NCBI RefSeq assembly: GCF_963576675.1
Contig: NC_088916.1
Location: forward strand, 50,717,001-50,781,000
Reading direction: 5' to 3'
Origin: Euphorbia lathyris
Taxonomy: Eukaryota > Streptophyta > Magnoliopsida > Malpighiales > Euphorbiaceae
DNA length: 64,000 nt
Shown here: piece after piece, positions 34,701 through 46,830 of the stretch
Layout: each line of letters opens with the position of its first letter
How positions within the stretch are numbered: the first letter of the stretch is position 1
Position numbers and translations under genes: made by a program
Notes under the pieces: generated by a model
Told to the model about the DNA's origin: nothing
Seen by the model: the letters and a program-made list of their open reading frames with translations, nothing else
The model's database searches: none

Positions 34701-37700
34701 AGAATTTCAAGCAAGTTATCAAGTACCAAAAGCTCAAAATTCAGAACAATAAAATTTCAAACAGATAAGTTAATTAGTAAAGAGTGTCAAATAACCTCTG
34801 TTGCACTGAAACGGAAACGGAAACTGGGAAACTTTATTTCTAAGAAAATTTAGCTAGGAAAACGGACACGAAACGCGGAAACGCTAGTGAAGAAGAGTTT
34901 CCGTGCAGCATACCAAATAACCCTTATAGAAATAAATAAATCAGCAAGAGGTAAAAAGACACAGAAATAAAGAACCAAGACAGAAACATTGAAGCTCACA
35001 AACTTGGCACATACACTTGAAAGAAAGTCTTTTCAAAGCATTAATTGTCCTATCAATGATGACTAAAAATTGAAAAGAATAAAAAAGAAAGAACCTACAT
35101 CCCAAAAAACTCCCAACGGACCTATTTCATCAGTTTCAGTGTCCCTATTAAAAAACATATTTGCTCTCCATAATATTTTCACAGCCAGGTCTTGTGCACA
35201 ATAGCACATATTTGTTAAAGGCGCGCTTCAGGCGAGGCTCAAGGTCCTGCGCCTAACAAGTCCTAGGCGAGGCTCTGTTTAAAAGGCTCTCGCCTTGTGC
35301 ACGTCGCCTAGACTTCGCAGGCTCTCCTCAGACATGCCTCTTCTGCATTTTGATTAATGATTTTTCTTTTTAAAAGGTTTTTAATTTTTCTTTTTACTGC
35401 TCTCATTAAAATAAAAGGTTCACTAATCTCAACCACTTATCCTATTTAGTAAACTTAAATCTAAACTATTGATCCAAGCAAAACAGAATAAGAAGAGACA
35501 TAAAAATAGAAGAGAGGGAAAAAAAAAATAAGAGACGTAAAGGAGAGAGCTCCTTCTGCAGTGCGACACAAGAAACAAGCTGAGGTCTGCTGCAGTTCTA
35601 GTATCTTAGTCTATGTTGTCCACACTAACTTGGTGTTTTTGACGTTTAATATTATGTTTTTATGTGGTTTTGTCTTGTTTGTGTGGTTATAAGTGTGTTT
35701 TTTAGTTCATCATGAATTGTGCCTTAAATACTAATAGAGTATTAGTGACATTAGTATCAAATATTGATAGTTAGATTTTCTATCTATTTTTTCTCATTTT
35801 CTGCCCCTTCTGTTCATCAGGCGAGCGCCTGAGCCTTGCGCCTTGGTAGTCAGATTATTAGCACAAAATGAAATCACGTTGTATAATTTTGACAACATAT
35901 CCAGTAACACGAAACAGTGAAAACTCTGAAATTTTCAACTGGTAAATCATTTCAAATTTCAAAAGTTAAGAAATACTCTATTGCATTAGAAAAACTAAAA
36001 TAAAGCTTACTTGGTTATTGTCCCATCCACATCAGAGATCACTATTCGAGTGTTCCATTTCCACAAATAAATTCTGGCTTCAACCTGTTGAACAGTAAAT
36101 TTAAGTAATTTCTCCAAAATAAAAAAAAATTGAAAAATAATAGATGGAAAATAAACTTTGAAGTGTAGATGAGACAAAAAAAAAATATCTAAATGGGGAA
36201 AAAGGTATAGTTTAAGTAATAAATACAGATGTGAACGACCTTCTGCTTTCCAAGCATTGCAGTGGAGAATGTGAATGTTACCACATTGCCACCTTCCTTC
36301 AAATTAAGGGATGCCAACTCTTCAGATGTTGGAGTATTCGCCCTTACCTTTTTCCTTAAGACCTTGGACTCGACCATATTTTTATCAATAATATTGCTTT
36401 CTGAAACATTCTCAACACCAGTATTTCCAGTATCAATTGGAGTTGACATCTCGTTCTTCCTAGATCTTGAACTTCCGAAAGGCCATATTCTCCAGCTTCC
36501 ATCAGATGTAACAGTGGTTTTTGATGGATCCCCTACAAGAGATTTCTCAACTCGGTTAACAGGGATCATGCCTTTTGGTTCAAATATGATTTCACTTCCA
36601 AATGCAACAATTCCTAAAACAATAGGGGCAGCTGCATCCCATGGGAAGTAATGACTGCCAATTTTAACAATAAGCCTATCATTCTTCATACTAACAGAAC
36701 CTAGAGCAATTAATTTATCTAAGTCCAGCTTTTCAGCATCAAATGCTTGAGAAGAAGCTCCAGCTGCTATTCCTTCATGTAACAGGTGTGTGCAAAGAGA
36801 TATCTCTGCAAACAGAAGAATGCATGATTGACTATCTAACAATTAACAAATACAACCATTGCTCCTTGTTGGTTTATTCATATTCAAAAACTATAACCGC
36901 CAATTGAGAGAGAATTTTCATTTTTTTAAGTTGAAAACATATAATCCCCATGAGAAAGAAATGTCAAATAGGTTGCAACAACAACAACAACAACAACAAC
37001 AAAGCCTTAGTCCCGAAATGATTCGTCAAATAGGTTGCAACAAAAAAAGAAAATCATATTGTTTCCTCAATATAGCATCTGATTGCAAATGTCTGGCTAT
37101 CATCCAATCAACCTAAAACTACAGTAAGCCATGAATATAAAAGATTATAAAACCATATACTATTGCAATCTTACCAACAGCAGGATTTGCAACACCACTT
37201 TCGATAATTTCTGAAAGGTGAGAATCTCCCTTACTGTAGTGCTCAGATGGTAATTGGTTGTCCTTGTTTGTATCTGAATTTATAGAGCATGCCTCTTCCT
37301 TGCTTGGAATTTTCCACTCCAAGGGTGTAAAATTTGAATCTAGTGAATGGCTTAAGGGACAACAAGCATCGTCTGTGCCTAGATTGTCAATTTGAGACCA
37401 CATATTAGGTAATGATCCTGTCAAGCGGCCAACTTCTGCACCAGCAGTTGTATGAAGTTTAGGAATCGAAATGGCGATAGATGCTATCTTTGAACTTCCT
37501 ATTAGGTTGCCAGTATCAGAAAACTGATCCTTTTGGAATAAGATATCTTGAGATGAATAACATTCAGTATTTGTATTGAGAGGATTATCGATTATCAGAG
37601 TGCCTTCTGGAGAATATGAGGAACGATCTTCTTTGTCTACATCATCCAGAGAATTGGACACTCTCAGAGTTTCTCCGTGTTTCAAGTCTTCTGCACCAGC

Positions 37701-40499
37701 AGTTGTATGAAGTTTAGGAATCGAAATGGCGATAGATGCTATTTCTGAACTTCGTATTAAGTTGCCAGTATCAGAAAACTGATCCTTTTGGAATAAGATA
37801 TCTTGAGATGAATAAGATTCATCATTTGTATTGAGAGGATTATCGATTTTCAGAGTGCCTTCTGGAGAATATGAGGAACGATCCTCTTTGTCTACATCAT
37901 CCAGAGAATTGGACACTCTTAGAGTTTCTCCATGTTTCAAGTCATCAAAATCAGAAAAGGGAAATTGTTCTTCCTCTGAAGTCTCTGATACCGGGGCACT
38001 AAATGCTTTTATCATGTCGCAATCTCTATCAGGTTGTTCTACATCCACAAGTGATTCACAAGAAGGTTGAAGCTCATCCATATCAACTTGTTCTCCAATA
38101 ATCATATCTTTCTCAACTGGATGATCTGAGTTGCTAAACACATAAACAGAGCTAATGCTCTTTGGCTCTACCTCAACAGAACTGTGTATTGGATCCACAC
38201 TGACCTTTTCAGTATAGGATTCTGACAGAGTGGATGGCGTTTGAAGGTTCACCTTATCTTGGCCACATATTGCAGGAGGAGATGGATTTGACTGCCGAGG
38301 ATAATCATCACAAGACTCAATAGGCACGGTCTCCAACTCTATTTCCTCAGCTTGCTGAATAACTGCATCCTGAATGAAACTTTAATCACCTCAGCGTCAA
38401 CAGAATCAAAAGTTATCAATGAAAGCAATTAAAGAAACGAATCAAGCCACAGCCTAATCAAAAGTGAAACGAAGGAAAGCTAAATATTTACAGAGCCAAG
38501 CTATGATCAGCAAAGAAATGTGTGAATATGATTGACTCAATCTAGATAAATCATGAGTTTAAGCTCGACCATAATTCAATGATTATTCCAATGGACAAGA
38601 AACCAAACTTGAGACTTTCAACTTTCAAGGGACAACAAAATTTGGAACTTTCAGCTGCCCAAACTTCACACTGATCTTCAATGATTATAAACTTTTCTCT
38701 AATCCACACACATGAAGCAGATGATATTTTGACCAAAAAAAAAAAAATCGAAGTTGGCAACGCAACTATTAACAGTGAATGAAAATGGCACTTGAAAAGA
38801 CAGAAAAAGGAAAACAGTAACAATGGAAGAACTATGAAGGTACACTATTGGCAAAACATACTTGCCCACAAGGCCTAACTTGTTGGGAGGATGTTAATTT
38901 AAAGAATAAAAGTTGGGGATGTTTCTTCGGTATCTGATGTTAGATAAGTCTCAAATACATACGGGAAATGTAACGCCATGCTTCAGCTCCATTAGATTTT
39001 CCTCAAGAGAAATACTACATAAGATATTTTCAAGGAATCAGATTGCCAAAAGAAAGTATCATCACACAAAGGACTAACAGGTGTACCATATTGGCATACA
39101 AGCCCACAACATGAAAAATTTGCTAAATTAGATTCAGCTTAAGCTTGTTCTAGGCATGTTCAGTATCAAACTAAGATTTTTGTAAAGCCACTAGTTAATT
39201 TTATGGAATATGTTCTAAGTATTCTTTTTTTCCCTCCAAAATTCAAGAAGAAAATAACTTTAAAAGTATAGATTATCCACAAGTTCTATTGGAGGTAATA
39301 GACAGAATATTTACCTCGGATAGTAGCTCCATAGTTGCACAAAATTGAACTTCCCCGGGTCCTTCAGTGGTGAGATATATTGTTTCGTCGGATTCTTCTT
39401 TTGAATTCTCCGATTTCTCGCAACAGACAAATGACTGAATTCTATTCGATCCCATCTCCTCAGATCCCCTCTCCTCAGAAACGCCAAAAACTTGTGATGC
39501 CACATTACTTTTACTGGCATCCGATTCTTCATCAAACTTATTGCCAAGAAAAGCTTCAGAGACATCCACAATTTTTGTATCAGAACAACTGATTTCGGAG
39601 ATAGTTTCAACAATTTGTTCCTTAGCATCTAAACTCGAAATTTCTACACTAGCTTCCTCAATTACGAAATCCTGGTCCATGAATGCAGACTGAGAACCAT
39701 TGTTCATCTCCACATTACAAGGACCACATTCCTCATTTAATATATAATGCTCCACCACGGTATCTATGGCCTCTGGCATAGATGAATCCACCTGCATTTC
39801 TCCATTATGTTCGTCTCCCTTACTATCAGATGTATTTGAAGCAGAAAACTGTGAAGCATTATCTTTAATGGACTTCGCAGTAGCAAGATTAGTCGACCAC
39901 TTCACATCCAAGAGATCGGCTGCAATTTCTGCACGCTCGAATGAATTTACTCTTACAATGCCAGCACCATCAACATCATCTGCATCTTTATAACTGTCTT
40001 CCTTCATTGACCTCCGTCCAAAAACCAGACCAAATATCCTTGACCTCCGGGACCTAGTCCTAGGCAGAATCTCCCCATTAGCAGCATCAATCCGGTCATC
40101 TAAATTTGATTCAACAACATCATAATTGCAGCTTCTGGACTTCATTGGTCTCCTGCTTTCCAGGGAATTCTCACCTGTCTCATCACTAGAAGAAGAAGAT
40201 GAAACAAATTCACCTTCTTCTCCTTCGACCTCCCTTAGAAAGTAAGCTTCTCCTCTCTGATCAAGATACATGTGAAAATTCGCATCAACTCCATTAACAC
40301 TAATGCTAACTTCCTTCTCTCTTGCCTTCAAAACCCCTTGGAATTTCCCAAACCGGACATACCAAGGCGAGGATTTGAAGCTTCCATCCGGCTGCTCCAC
40401 CACAATAATATCCACCGCTCCACCAAAAGGATGAAATGGGCCAGAGACTGTGTAAACCCCTCTGGTTATATAACTGCCAAGCCTTCCTACATGATACAT
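31735..40499 (-). CDS. PAH2: Phosphatidate phosphatase (lipin), PAH2-like, upstream paralogue
   Basis: Mg2+-dependent phosphatidate phosphatase turning phosphatidate into diacylglycerol at the ER; in Arabidopsis PAH1/PAH2 restrain phospholipid synthesis and act in lipid remodelling. Coding exons (+ coordinates, 1 to 11): 39315-40499, 37175-38369, 36240-36805, 36011-36084, 34385-34469, 33436-33522, 33259-33331, 33075-33118, 32115-32243, 31926-32024, 31735-31791; all have GT-AG junctions and phases agree, giving 1197 residues against about 925 for Arabidopsis PAH2. The N-terminal lipin domain is residues 1-100 ([20 protein letters not shown]); the HAD phosphatase starts in exon 4 with DVDGT (Asp 1000 and 1002), then 'GFGNRDTDE' in exon 9. 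Exon 2 carries an 85-codon tandem duplication. The '[12 protein letters not shown]' start favours PAH2 over PAH1. Confidence 0.93.
32511..32957. mobile_element. Foldback MITE in PAH intron 8
   Basis: Ends GGGAAAAGTACAAAAAAAAA and, in reverse, GGGAAAAGTATAGAAAAAAA, both followed by ATGTGGTTTCATTG-like sequence. Flanks TAAAATTAA (32502-32510) and TAAAATGAA (32958-32966) are a 9-bp duplication with one change. The interior repeats AAAGTCAACATGCC-like units. It accounts for over half of the 831-base intron. Confidence 0.8.
33667..34207. mobile_element. Foldback MITE in PAH intron 5
   Basis: Ends GGGTAAAGTCTAAAAAAAAC and, in reverse, GGGTAAAGTCCAAAAAAAAC, followed by GTCAAACTGGTA. Flanks ATTTTTCAT and TATTTTCAT are an almost exact 9-bp duplication (one-T length difference). 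Non-coding; the second PAH gene lacks it, so it arrived after the gene duplication. Confidence 0.8.
35225..35850. mobile_element. Probable hAT-like repeat with AGGCG motifs in PAH intron 4
   Basis: Left AAGGCGCGCTTCAGGCGAGG, right in reverse AAGGCGCAAGGCTCAGGCGC, with many CGCCT/AGGCG words near both ends and an AT-rich centre. Target duplication not resolved. Clustered short subterminal motifs are typical of non-autonomous hAT elements; superfamily is inference. Confidence 0.45.
36975..37002. repeat. (CAA)n microsatellite in PAH intron 2
   Basis: About nine CAA units. The words GTCAAATAGGTTGCAACAA occur on its left and again 60 bases to the right, a short direct repeat around the tract. Confidence 0.85.
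37434..37943 (-). repeat. 255-bp in-frame tandem duplication in PAH exon 2
   Basis: Two head-to-tail copies (37689-37943 and 37434-37688), each encoding 85 residues from [13 protein letters not shown] to KLHTTAGAE. The protein copies differ at only about five residues, so the duplication is recent. It lengthens the poorly conserved, acidic middle region between the lipin and phosphatase domains and keeps the frame. Confidence 0.95.
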
Positions 40500-41330
40500 C
40501 TTCTGATGCTAGAATTTTATTCAGATCAATCAAAAAACCCCAATCACAAAATCTCAAAATTCAATCATAATTAAGAACCCCACAAGCTTGTGAGGCTCTA
40601 TAAGCATAAACCTCAAACTCTCCCCTAAACCTTTTGTGTATCTCAAAAACTTCAATTCTGATAACCCCAAAAAGAAATCACGCAATTGAATAATCCAAAC
40701 GACAATAAACTCAGAAAGGCAACCGCTATTCTCCTTGCGGTCCCAGAAAAGCACAAATCAAAGGAAAAATTGAAAAGACAACCACCAAAGGAACTCGGCA
40801 GTAGGTGAAATTAGAGAAGCCAAAAATAGAATATAAAAGATAAGCAGATACGAAAGGCAGCTGAAAAAGGAAAATCGTCAAAGAGACCCAGAGAGTTCCA
40901 AAAGACAAGCCATATAAGAAAACAGTAAATGCTTCAAATCGAAATGAAAGCAATAAGAAAGAAGAGCAGTTGGTTGAATAAAAAGCATATTCTTTATATT
41001 ATATTCGAATGTGCCAAACTGTAAGAATAGAGTAAAAAGGAGAAAAAGAACGAGTCTTTTAATTTGATGACTAAGATTCAACCCAAATGCGGCGGACAGA
41101 AGATAAAATGAAACTGACCCGGCGAGGAGAGAATGAGGAGGCTCGATCTCTAGAGATTCATAAAACTGAAAGATCAAATTTTTTTTTTTCCCTTTTGTGA
41201 TCTAAATTAGTCTCTTTTGATTTGGGTTTCCATTGGAATTGTCGAAGAGAGAAAGAAAGAGAAGATGGTCTAGTTGATGACGCGTAAGCAAAGATCGTTT
41301 TTCCTTGTGGATTGTGGATTTTTGAAGAGT
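40500..41330 (-). promoter_or_regulatory. 5' leader and promoter region of the first PAH gene
   Basis: Upstream of the ATG, a GAGCCTCACA...CTTGTGGGGTTC block near 40577-40600 is shared with the second PAH gene (58207-58233), so it is probably transcribed leader. A splice-donor-like CTCGCCGG|GTCAGT near 41112-41125 and an acceptor-like CTTATAG near 40605 suggest a leader intron. Pyrimidine-rich DNA near 41240-41270 (CTCTTTCTTTCTCTC on the minus strand) is typical of plant leaders. The transcription start is not determined. Confidence 0.5.
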
Positions 41331-41984
41331 GAGTGAGTTGTTTGGTGGCGCAGTTATATTTCAGGTAGGGACCTACTAATCATAATTCATGCTACTATAC
41401 TATAATATAATAAAAAAAACATTAGACAGAGACTCTTCTTTCTTTTGTTGGAGTTTTGGTGAGAGGCATTGGATAGATGCAACTTCCAACGTTTGTTCTG
41501 TTTTGTTAAGGTTGTCCGGTTAACTCTTACTTTCTTTTTTCTTTTCACTTTAAACACTTTAACCCAGGTATTTGGGTTAAATCCCAAAAGGATATTCCGG
41601 GTAGCGGAATAAAGTCTAACGAAAGATGGGCATATTATATTAGCTGGCCGATATGGGGAGGAAGCAAGGCATTTTCAGAAACTAGAGTCAGCACTCGGAA
41701 CCTCTGTTCATTGGCACCGGCTCTTAAAAAGCATTGCGTAATAGTTGAAAATTGATTCCCTTGAATAGCGGTTTTTTACTTTGTGGTTAAAAACAACCTC
41801 AGTACCATGATAGGCTCATTATAATGGTGCTATTACGACATTTAAAACATCATAATTAATTTTTAATTACAGAGTTAAAGACAGTCTTTTTAAAATTATT
41901 TCTCAACCATAACCGGATTGAAAATAATTTTCTTAAAATATCTTTTTTGAGGGTTTAACACCAAATATTTAGCTTAATTAGGAT

Positions 41985-42366
41985 GGAAAAGGGTTAAAAG
42001 CATCATTGGTCACTGAACTTACATAGTTGTCTCAAAATGGTCACTCAACTTCAACTTGTCTCAATAAAATCACTTAACTTTGAGTTTTATCTCAATTAAA
42101 TCACTCCCGCGATTTCACTGCTTAAAAAGCATTAGAATGATGATGTAGGTGATACGTCAATATGAGTCAACTTAGATCTCTGACTGAAACGACATATGAC
42201 ATCCATGTATGCGTCACTTGGCTATCACGTGTCGGTTATTTTTATAAAAATAAATAAAACTTAGTTTTTTCCATAAAAATAACCGACACATGATTGTCAC
42301 GTTTCGTTTCAATCACCTGTCTGAGTTGACTCAGGTTGACGTGTCACTCATATTATTATTTTGATG
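41985..42366. mobile_element. Truncated foldback MITE
   Basis: Starts GGTTAAAAGCATCATTGGTC then ACTGAACTTACATAGTTGTC, a common plant MITE wording, with an inner inverted repeat (AACCGACACATG against CACGTGTCGGTT, about 42225-42300). The right end is cut off by the LINE fragment at 42367. Confidence 0.5.
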
Positions 42367-42850
42367 TAAAATATTATTAAACCAAAGAAGAAGAATCAAT
42401 CTGAATACAACACAATGAAAAAGGAGGACACTCCTCAATTAGAATAACTGAATCTGAGATTGTAGAATCCCATGAAGCAAGAAGGTGAGCAACCTCGTTA
42501 ATCTTTCTCTTCAAGCCAAGAATCCACCAGCAAGCAGCAACACGTCTTCATGCAGAGGGATAAGATCAACAGGGGGATGATTAACTTTATTAAGCACATT
42601 CACCACGGAAATGCAATTTGACTCGAACACCACATTCTAGAAACCATTATCCCTCGCTAGCTGCAAACCTTTAATGATAGCAAGTAATTCTGCGTATTCA
42701 GTACAGGAAATGAGCCCGAGTGGAAAAGTAGCAGTGAGCATAATCTTGCCCTTACTGTCACGAGCAATAATACCAGCCCCACTTAAGTTAGCAAAGGTTA
42801 GAGGAAGGTTGAAGACAATGTGAATATCGGTGACGGTGATGTTACATACT
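42367..42850 (-). pseudogene. RNase H domain fragment of a LINE
   Basis: Minus-strand reading: 'AGIIARDSKGKIMLTATFP', then 'SCTEYAELLAIIKGLQLARD', then a 'VVFESNCISVVNVLN' block, then after a frameshift 'EKINEVAHLLASWD'. This is the RNase H-like module found at the end of plant L1 ORF2 proteins, with the usual E (in AELLA) and D/N positions. One in-frame stop and one shift show it is dead. Confidence 0.75.
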
Positions 42851-44087
42851 TATTTAGGGTGCTCATTTTACTTTATATAGTAGCTTCATGGGTAGTTGTT
42901 GTATCTTGGGAAATGTGTGTCTTAGTGACTCATTAGATAGTTGTCATTATCTTATTAGTCATGAGGTCCTCAAACCATTATGACATCAAGCGGTGCATCC
43001 TGCTATATGGCATACATCCTACGTAACCGCCTCACATGATTTGAGGGCTCTTCTTTCCTTTATCGTACTGATTTTGGTCTGATGGTGGATATTCATCCAC
43101 CTGGCCAGATGGTACTATAAACATCTTCAGAGGGGTATTCCTTAGCTTGGATCGGACGGTCCCTATGAGTGACTTGGATCGTAAAAAGAGTATCGATCCA
43201 TGTGTCAATGATGCTCTCTAGGAATAGACTAGATAATATTGCTAGCAGTATAAGACATTAGACAACTGTCTTATCGATATTCTCTAGAAGTACTCTCATT
43301 CTCTCATTGTCATTGCCCTTTAGAAGTCAAAAGAACTTCAACTTCTTCTAATAGAGATGAGTAGGTAAGGCACTATTTCTCCTGAATGTGTCGAAACCTT
43401 CAATGTTATAAACATTGGACTCACACAAAATTCTGAAAAACTGCAGAAGTTCACCGTTCAGCTAAATTCTCGCCAATCCACATGCACCTCAGCTGATATT
43501 TATTCTCACCTTATTGCTGATAACAAAAAAGGGGAGAACGAGAAAGAGAAAGAATCGGAATAAAACAAAACTAGAAGAAGACCAAGAACTTAACAAAGAT
43601 CAAACTCATTAGTCTAGATCATTAGCTATAGGTCTATAAGTTGTTTAACTTTATCCAAGTCATAGTTATGTGCTTTTACTATGTAATTACTTATAATATA
43701 ATTCTGAATCCTGACTCGCTTACACTTGTGCTTAAATTTTACGCTTTGAATATTTTTTTTAATTGTTCAAATTTATATCATGCTCTGATACTTTATTGAA
43801 TCATGCTCTGATATGTTTTTTAACTTTCCAAACATTCTAAAACTCCGACATATGTTAAGCTCTGTTATTTTTTACTATGAAGCCATGATACTCATCTTAA
43901 TTTATTTTACCTCTAATACTTTTTTGCTATTGAAATATTTAACCTTCTGATTGTTTTCTCAATAGCAAAGTCGGTAGCTCAACCCTAATGAGAGAGTATT
44001 GAGAATCAACGTAAGTTCAGTAATTCTGGGGAAGTAAAATTTGTTCCTTCCTCTGAATATTTTTATCATCATCAAAATGAGGGAGAT
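42851..44087 (+). other. Probable 3' internal region of a Copia element
   Basis: Lies immediately upstream of the LTR at 44088 and ends in a purine-rich tract (AAAATGAGGGAGAT, 44075-44087) of the type that primes plus-strand synthesis. A frame at about 43389-43560 encodes some 57 residues ending in a charged KKGENEKEKESE tail; I do not recognise it, and it could be remnant of the extra 3' ORF some Sireviruses carry. 42851-43320 is unidentified. Confidence 0.4.
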
Positions 44088-45356
44088 TGTTGAAATCTAA
44101 TTTTGATGAAGTTTTGATTATGACAAAAATTACGATTAAAGAATTAGATCCCTCAAGTAATTAAAATTCAAAATTAAATATGTTCTTGTTATCTAACAAT
44201 TTTGTTTAAGTATTAAAAATTGTATAAGGTATATTAGGTTACTTCCATATAAAAGCAAAAAGGCCATTAGCCAAATAAAGACTTAGCCAGAAGCCTAAGT
44301 CCAAACTTAGAAGAAGACAACAACATCGTCATCTTCCCCAAGACTTGCCCATTCTTGATAAAGCACATAAGACAATCATCTCTACCATTAACCTATCTCT
44401 CTCTGTAATCACCAAAACGGAAACTCTCCAGTCTGCAGCCTACAAGATCAGAACTAGAGAATATGATTGAATGAAGCTTCTCAACGGTCTTCTGAGTCTG
44501 AAATGGTCAGTTCCCTATTTGGAAATTTTGACAAAGGATCCAGAAGTTCTAGAGAAGAACAAAAGTTATTTCTTCCCAATGGTCTCCTTCTGAATTCAAA
44601 TGGCTAGTTTGAATCTCTACCTATATATGCAATGCTTAAGAACAATTTCAACCAACCAAGAGAGCAATTCAAGTACATACGAGATATATTGTAAAAAGCT
44701 AAAAACAGAGCAAAGTGTGAAATACAAATCAAGTTCATATCTGTGTAATTGGTTAGAAAGATTAGTTCAAACACACTCTTATTTAAAGAAATTGCAATCT
44801 TTCGATTGTAAATCAGTAGTGATTTGTTGCTTCGGTCATAAGAAGCAAAGAGTGAATTAGTTGACTGAAGGAATGTACTTCATTCAAACTTAGGCTATTC
44901 TCTAAAGGTTGGTTCTCTACCTCTGAAAGAGATCGATAGTGGATTAAAGCTCATAAGAAGGTATTCTGAGGAGTAGACATGGGCAAAAGATCGAACCATT
45001 ATAAATCTGTTGAGTATTTCTTTCCCTACTATTTGCCTTTACTTCTACTAAATCATTTTATGCTCTGAATTTATCTCACACATTAACACTCTGAATATTC
45101 ATTGAACTGTGCATACGTTATAAAACTTCAGAACCTCTGATAATGAGTCATCCTATGAGTTGGAAATTGTCAGAATCTGAAGCAATCTCAGTAGATTGAA
45201 TTGCTAAAAAGCTTAGTAAACTGAAGTTGACTGATACTGAAGTTACCCACTGTGTTATATTGACTTGAGTAAGAACTTTTTTAAAGGTATAAATTACTCA
45301 ATATTTCTATTCACCCCTCCCCCCTTAGAACTAATCCTCCTTATTAGGGACTAACA
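44088..45356 (+). mobile_element. Sirevirus-like Copia LTR (3' LTR)
   Basis: TGTTGAAATC start and GGACTAACA end, 1269 bases, preceded by a polypurine tract. Near the end it has CACCCCTCCCCCCTTAGAAC, the C-rich signature also seen in the LTR at 304. This is the 3' LTR of an element whose body is largely gone; a 5' LTR is not in the window, so no target duplication can be checked. Confidence 0.7.
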
Positions 45357-45640
45357 GTTCAGACTCCTCCTATGCGTGGTCAGTCCCTAGGGATAGTCCA
45401 ACGCCTAAGTTAGTAATAATTCTAGAGAGATAGAGTCTTAAGTAGAGAGAGGGAGACAGATCAAACATACCTTCCTATTGGAACTTGGAGGTCTTTATAT
45501 AGACTTATTTGACTAGGTCGGGTCTAATACATGGGTATGGACTCGGGTCATTCTGATGGACCGATTGTTTGGGGGTGTTTGAGCTAGGTTTAGTGGGCTT
45601 TGGCCCATATTCCTTATCACTTAATATATAAATTAAATCA
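45357..45640 (-). mobile_element. LTR-like fragment
   Basis: On the minus strand it has TCTATATAAAGACCTCCAAG followed by a leader-like sequence and ends near a CCCTAGGGACTGACC block. The layout resembles U3-R of a plant LTR. No partner LTR or primer site was found. Confidence 0.35.
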
Positions 45641-46830
45641 TAAAAAAATCATAAAAAAAAATTGAATGAAAGTAAGGACCATGCCTCTGACCGAGAGCCG
45701 ACATCCCAACTAGGTTGGCACCCCCGATCCCAAAAGAGACAAAACCCGAATATATTAAAAAATGGAGAAAATTACAAACTAAATGGAGAGTTATCTAAAA
45801 CGAGAATATGCTAAATTACAAATATCATCTGAAATAAAAGAAGAATAAAGAGCTCCACCACATGACCGCGCTACAACTAGTTCCAAACAGTGGCGAATAC
45901 AGAACTGCTCGGTTGGGGGAGGGCCAATTTAACACCAAACCGAGCCGCCTAAATACGGATGACTTGAGTCAGCCCAAAGCTGGGCGCCTCAAGTCTGGGG
46001 GTGCTAATTCAGCACCCCCCAACCTTAAACAATGGAGATAGGGGAGCCGGAAACCACCCCTACCCAGGGTGGTTCCGGCGGCCGGAGGGGCCCGGGCACC
46101 CCAGGCCCCTCCCTGTCTCCGCCCCTGGTTCCAAAACCAGCTAAAGCGTCAGTGGAACGATTACCTTTGTGATAAATGCGGGTCGTCACAACTTCCATCG
46201 AAGCATATTGGGTTAGACACATGAGTCAATCATGTCTGACAATCTAAGGAACCTTAAAGGAACGATGTGTCATCAAATTTACAACATAGATGAAGTCCAC
46301 CTCAATCCAAAGCTTTGTCCATTGACGCTCCCAGGCAACATCAACTGCAAACATAACTGCCTTTAGCTCTTATATGTGCATAAGAGCCTATAATCAGGAA
46401 AGAAAAATTGCCTTTCACAAAGCCCCAAGAATTCCAAAATAGTCCACCCGTGCCTGCTGTGTCAGGCACTCCGAGGACAGATCCGTCAGTATTTATCTTA
46501 GTCCAGTCAGGGGATGGAGGAACCTACCAGACAAGAACGATGTTTGGTGTAGGAGGAGGCCGAGACGGAATTGATAGTGACCCAAAGATCCACCTATCCG
46601 ATAAGCTGGAGCCACACGGACCCGGGATCCTAAAGCTCGATTCCCTTATACAGAAGCGGAGCTTCAATAAAGCAATTTGAATTGAAGGAAGCTCATTATT
46701 GAAAATAATAGCATTCCAGGATGACCAATTAACCAAAGGCATGAAGTAACAGCCAATTTCCATAAACCAGAGACAAATCTTCCAAAACGATATTGCAACA
46801 ATCTCAAAGTAAAATTGATCAAACATTTAT
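45641..46830 (-). pseudogene. LINE ORF2 3' end with RNase H domain, interrupted
   Basis: Minus strand, in order: a 'WFMEIGCYFMPL' zinc-knuckle-linker-like segment (46700-46826), 'PSPDWTKINTDGSV' (about 46475-46520), 'KAVMFAVDVAWERQWTKLWI' (near 46300-46360), 'RIYHKGNRSTDALAGFG' (46128-46180), then after a MITE insertion a 'CSAVMWWSS' closing segment. This is the RNase H tail of a plant L1. 3' sequence with GGGTGCCAACCTAGTTGGGA and a T/A-rich tail runs to about 45641. Stops and frameshifts make it non-functional. Confidence 0.75.
45888..46127. mobile_element. hAT-type MITE inserted in the LINE
   Basis: 240 bases, ends CAGTGGCGAATACAG and, in reverse, CAGGGGCGGAGACAG. Flanked by an exact 8-bp duplication GTTCCAAA (45880-45887 and 46128-46135), diagnostic for hAT. 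Both flanks read in the same LINE frame, so insertion disrupted the RNase H segment. GC-rich interior with an inverted GGGGGTGCT/AGCACCCCC hairpin near 45997-46020. Confidence 0.9.

Noticed and set aside
36262..36651. Long plus-strand frame over PAH exon 3
   Set aside because: It is the antisense shadow of a well-supported exon.
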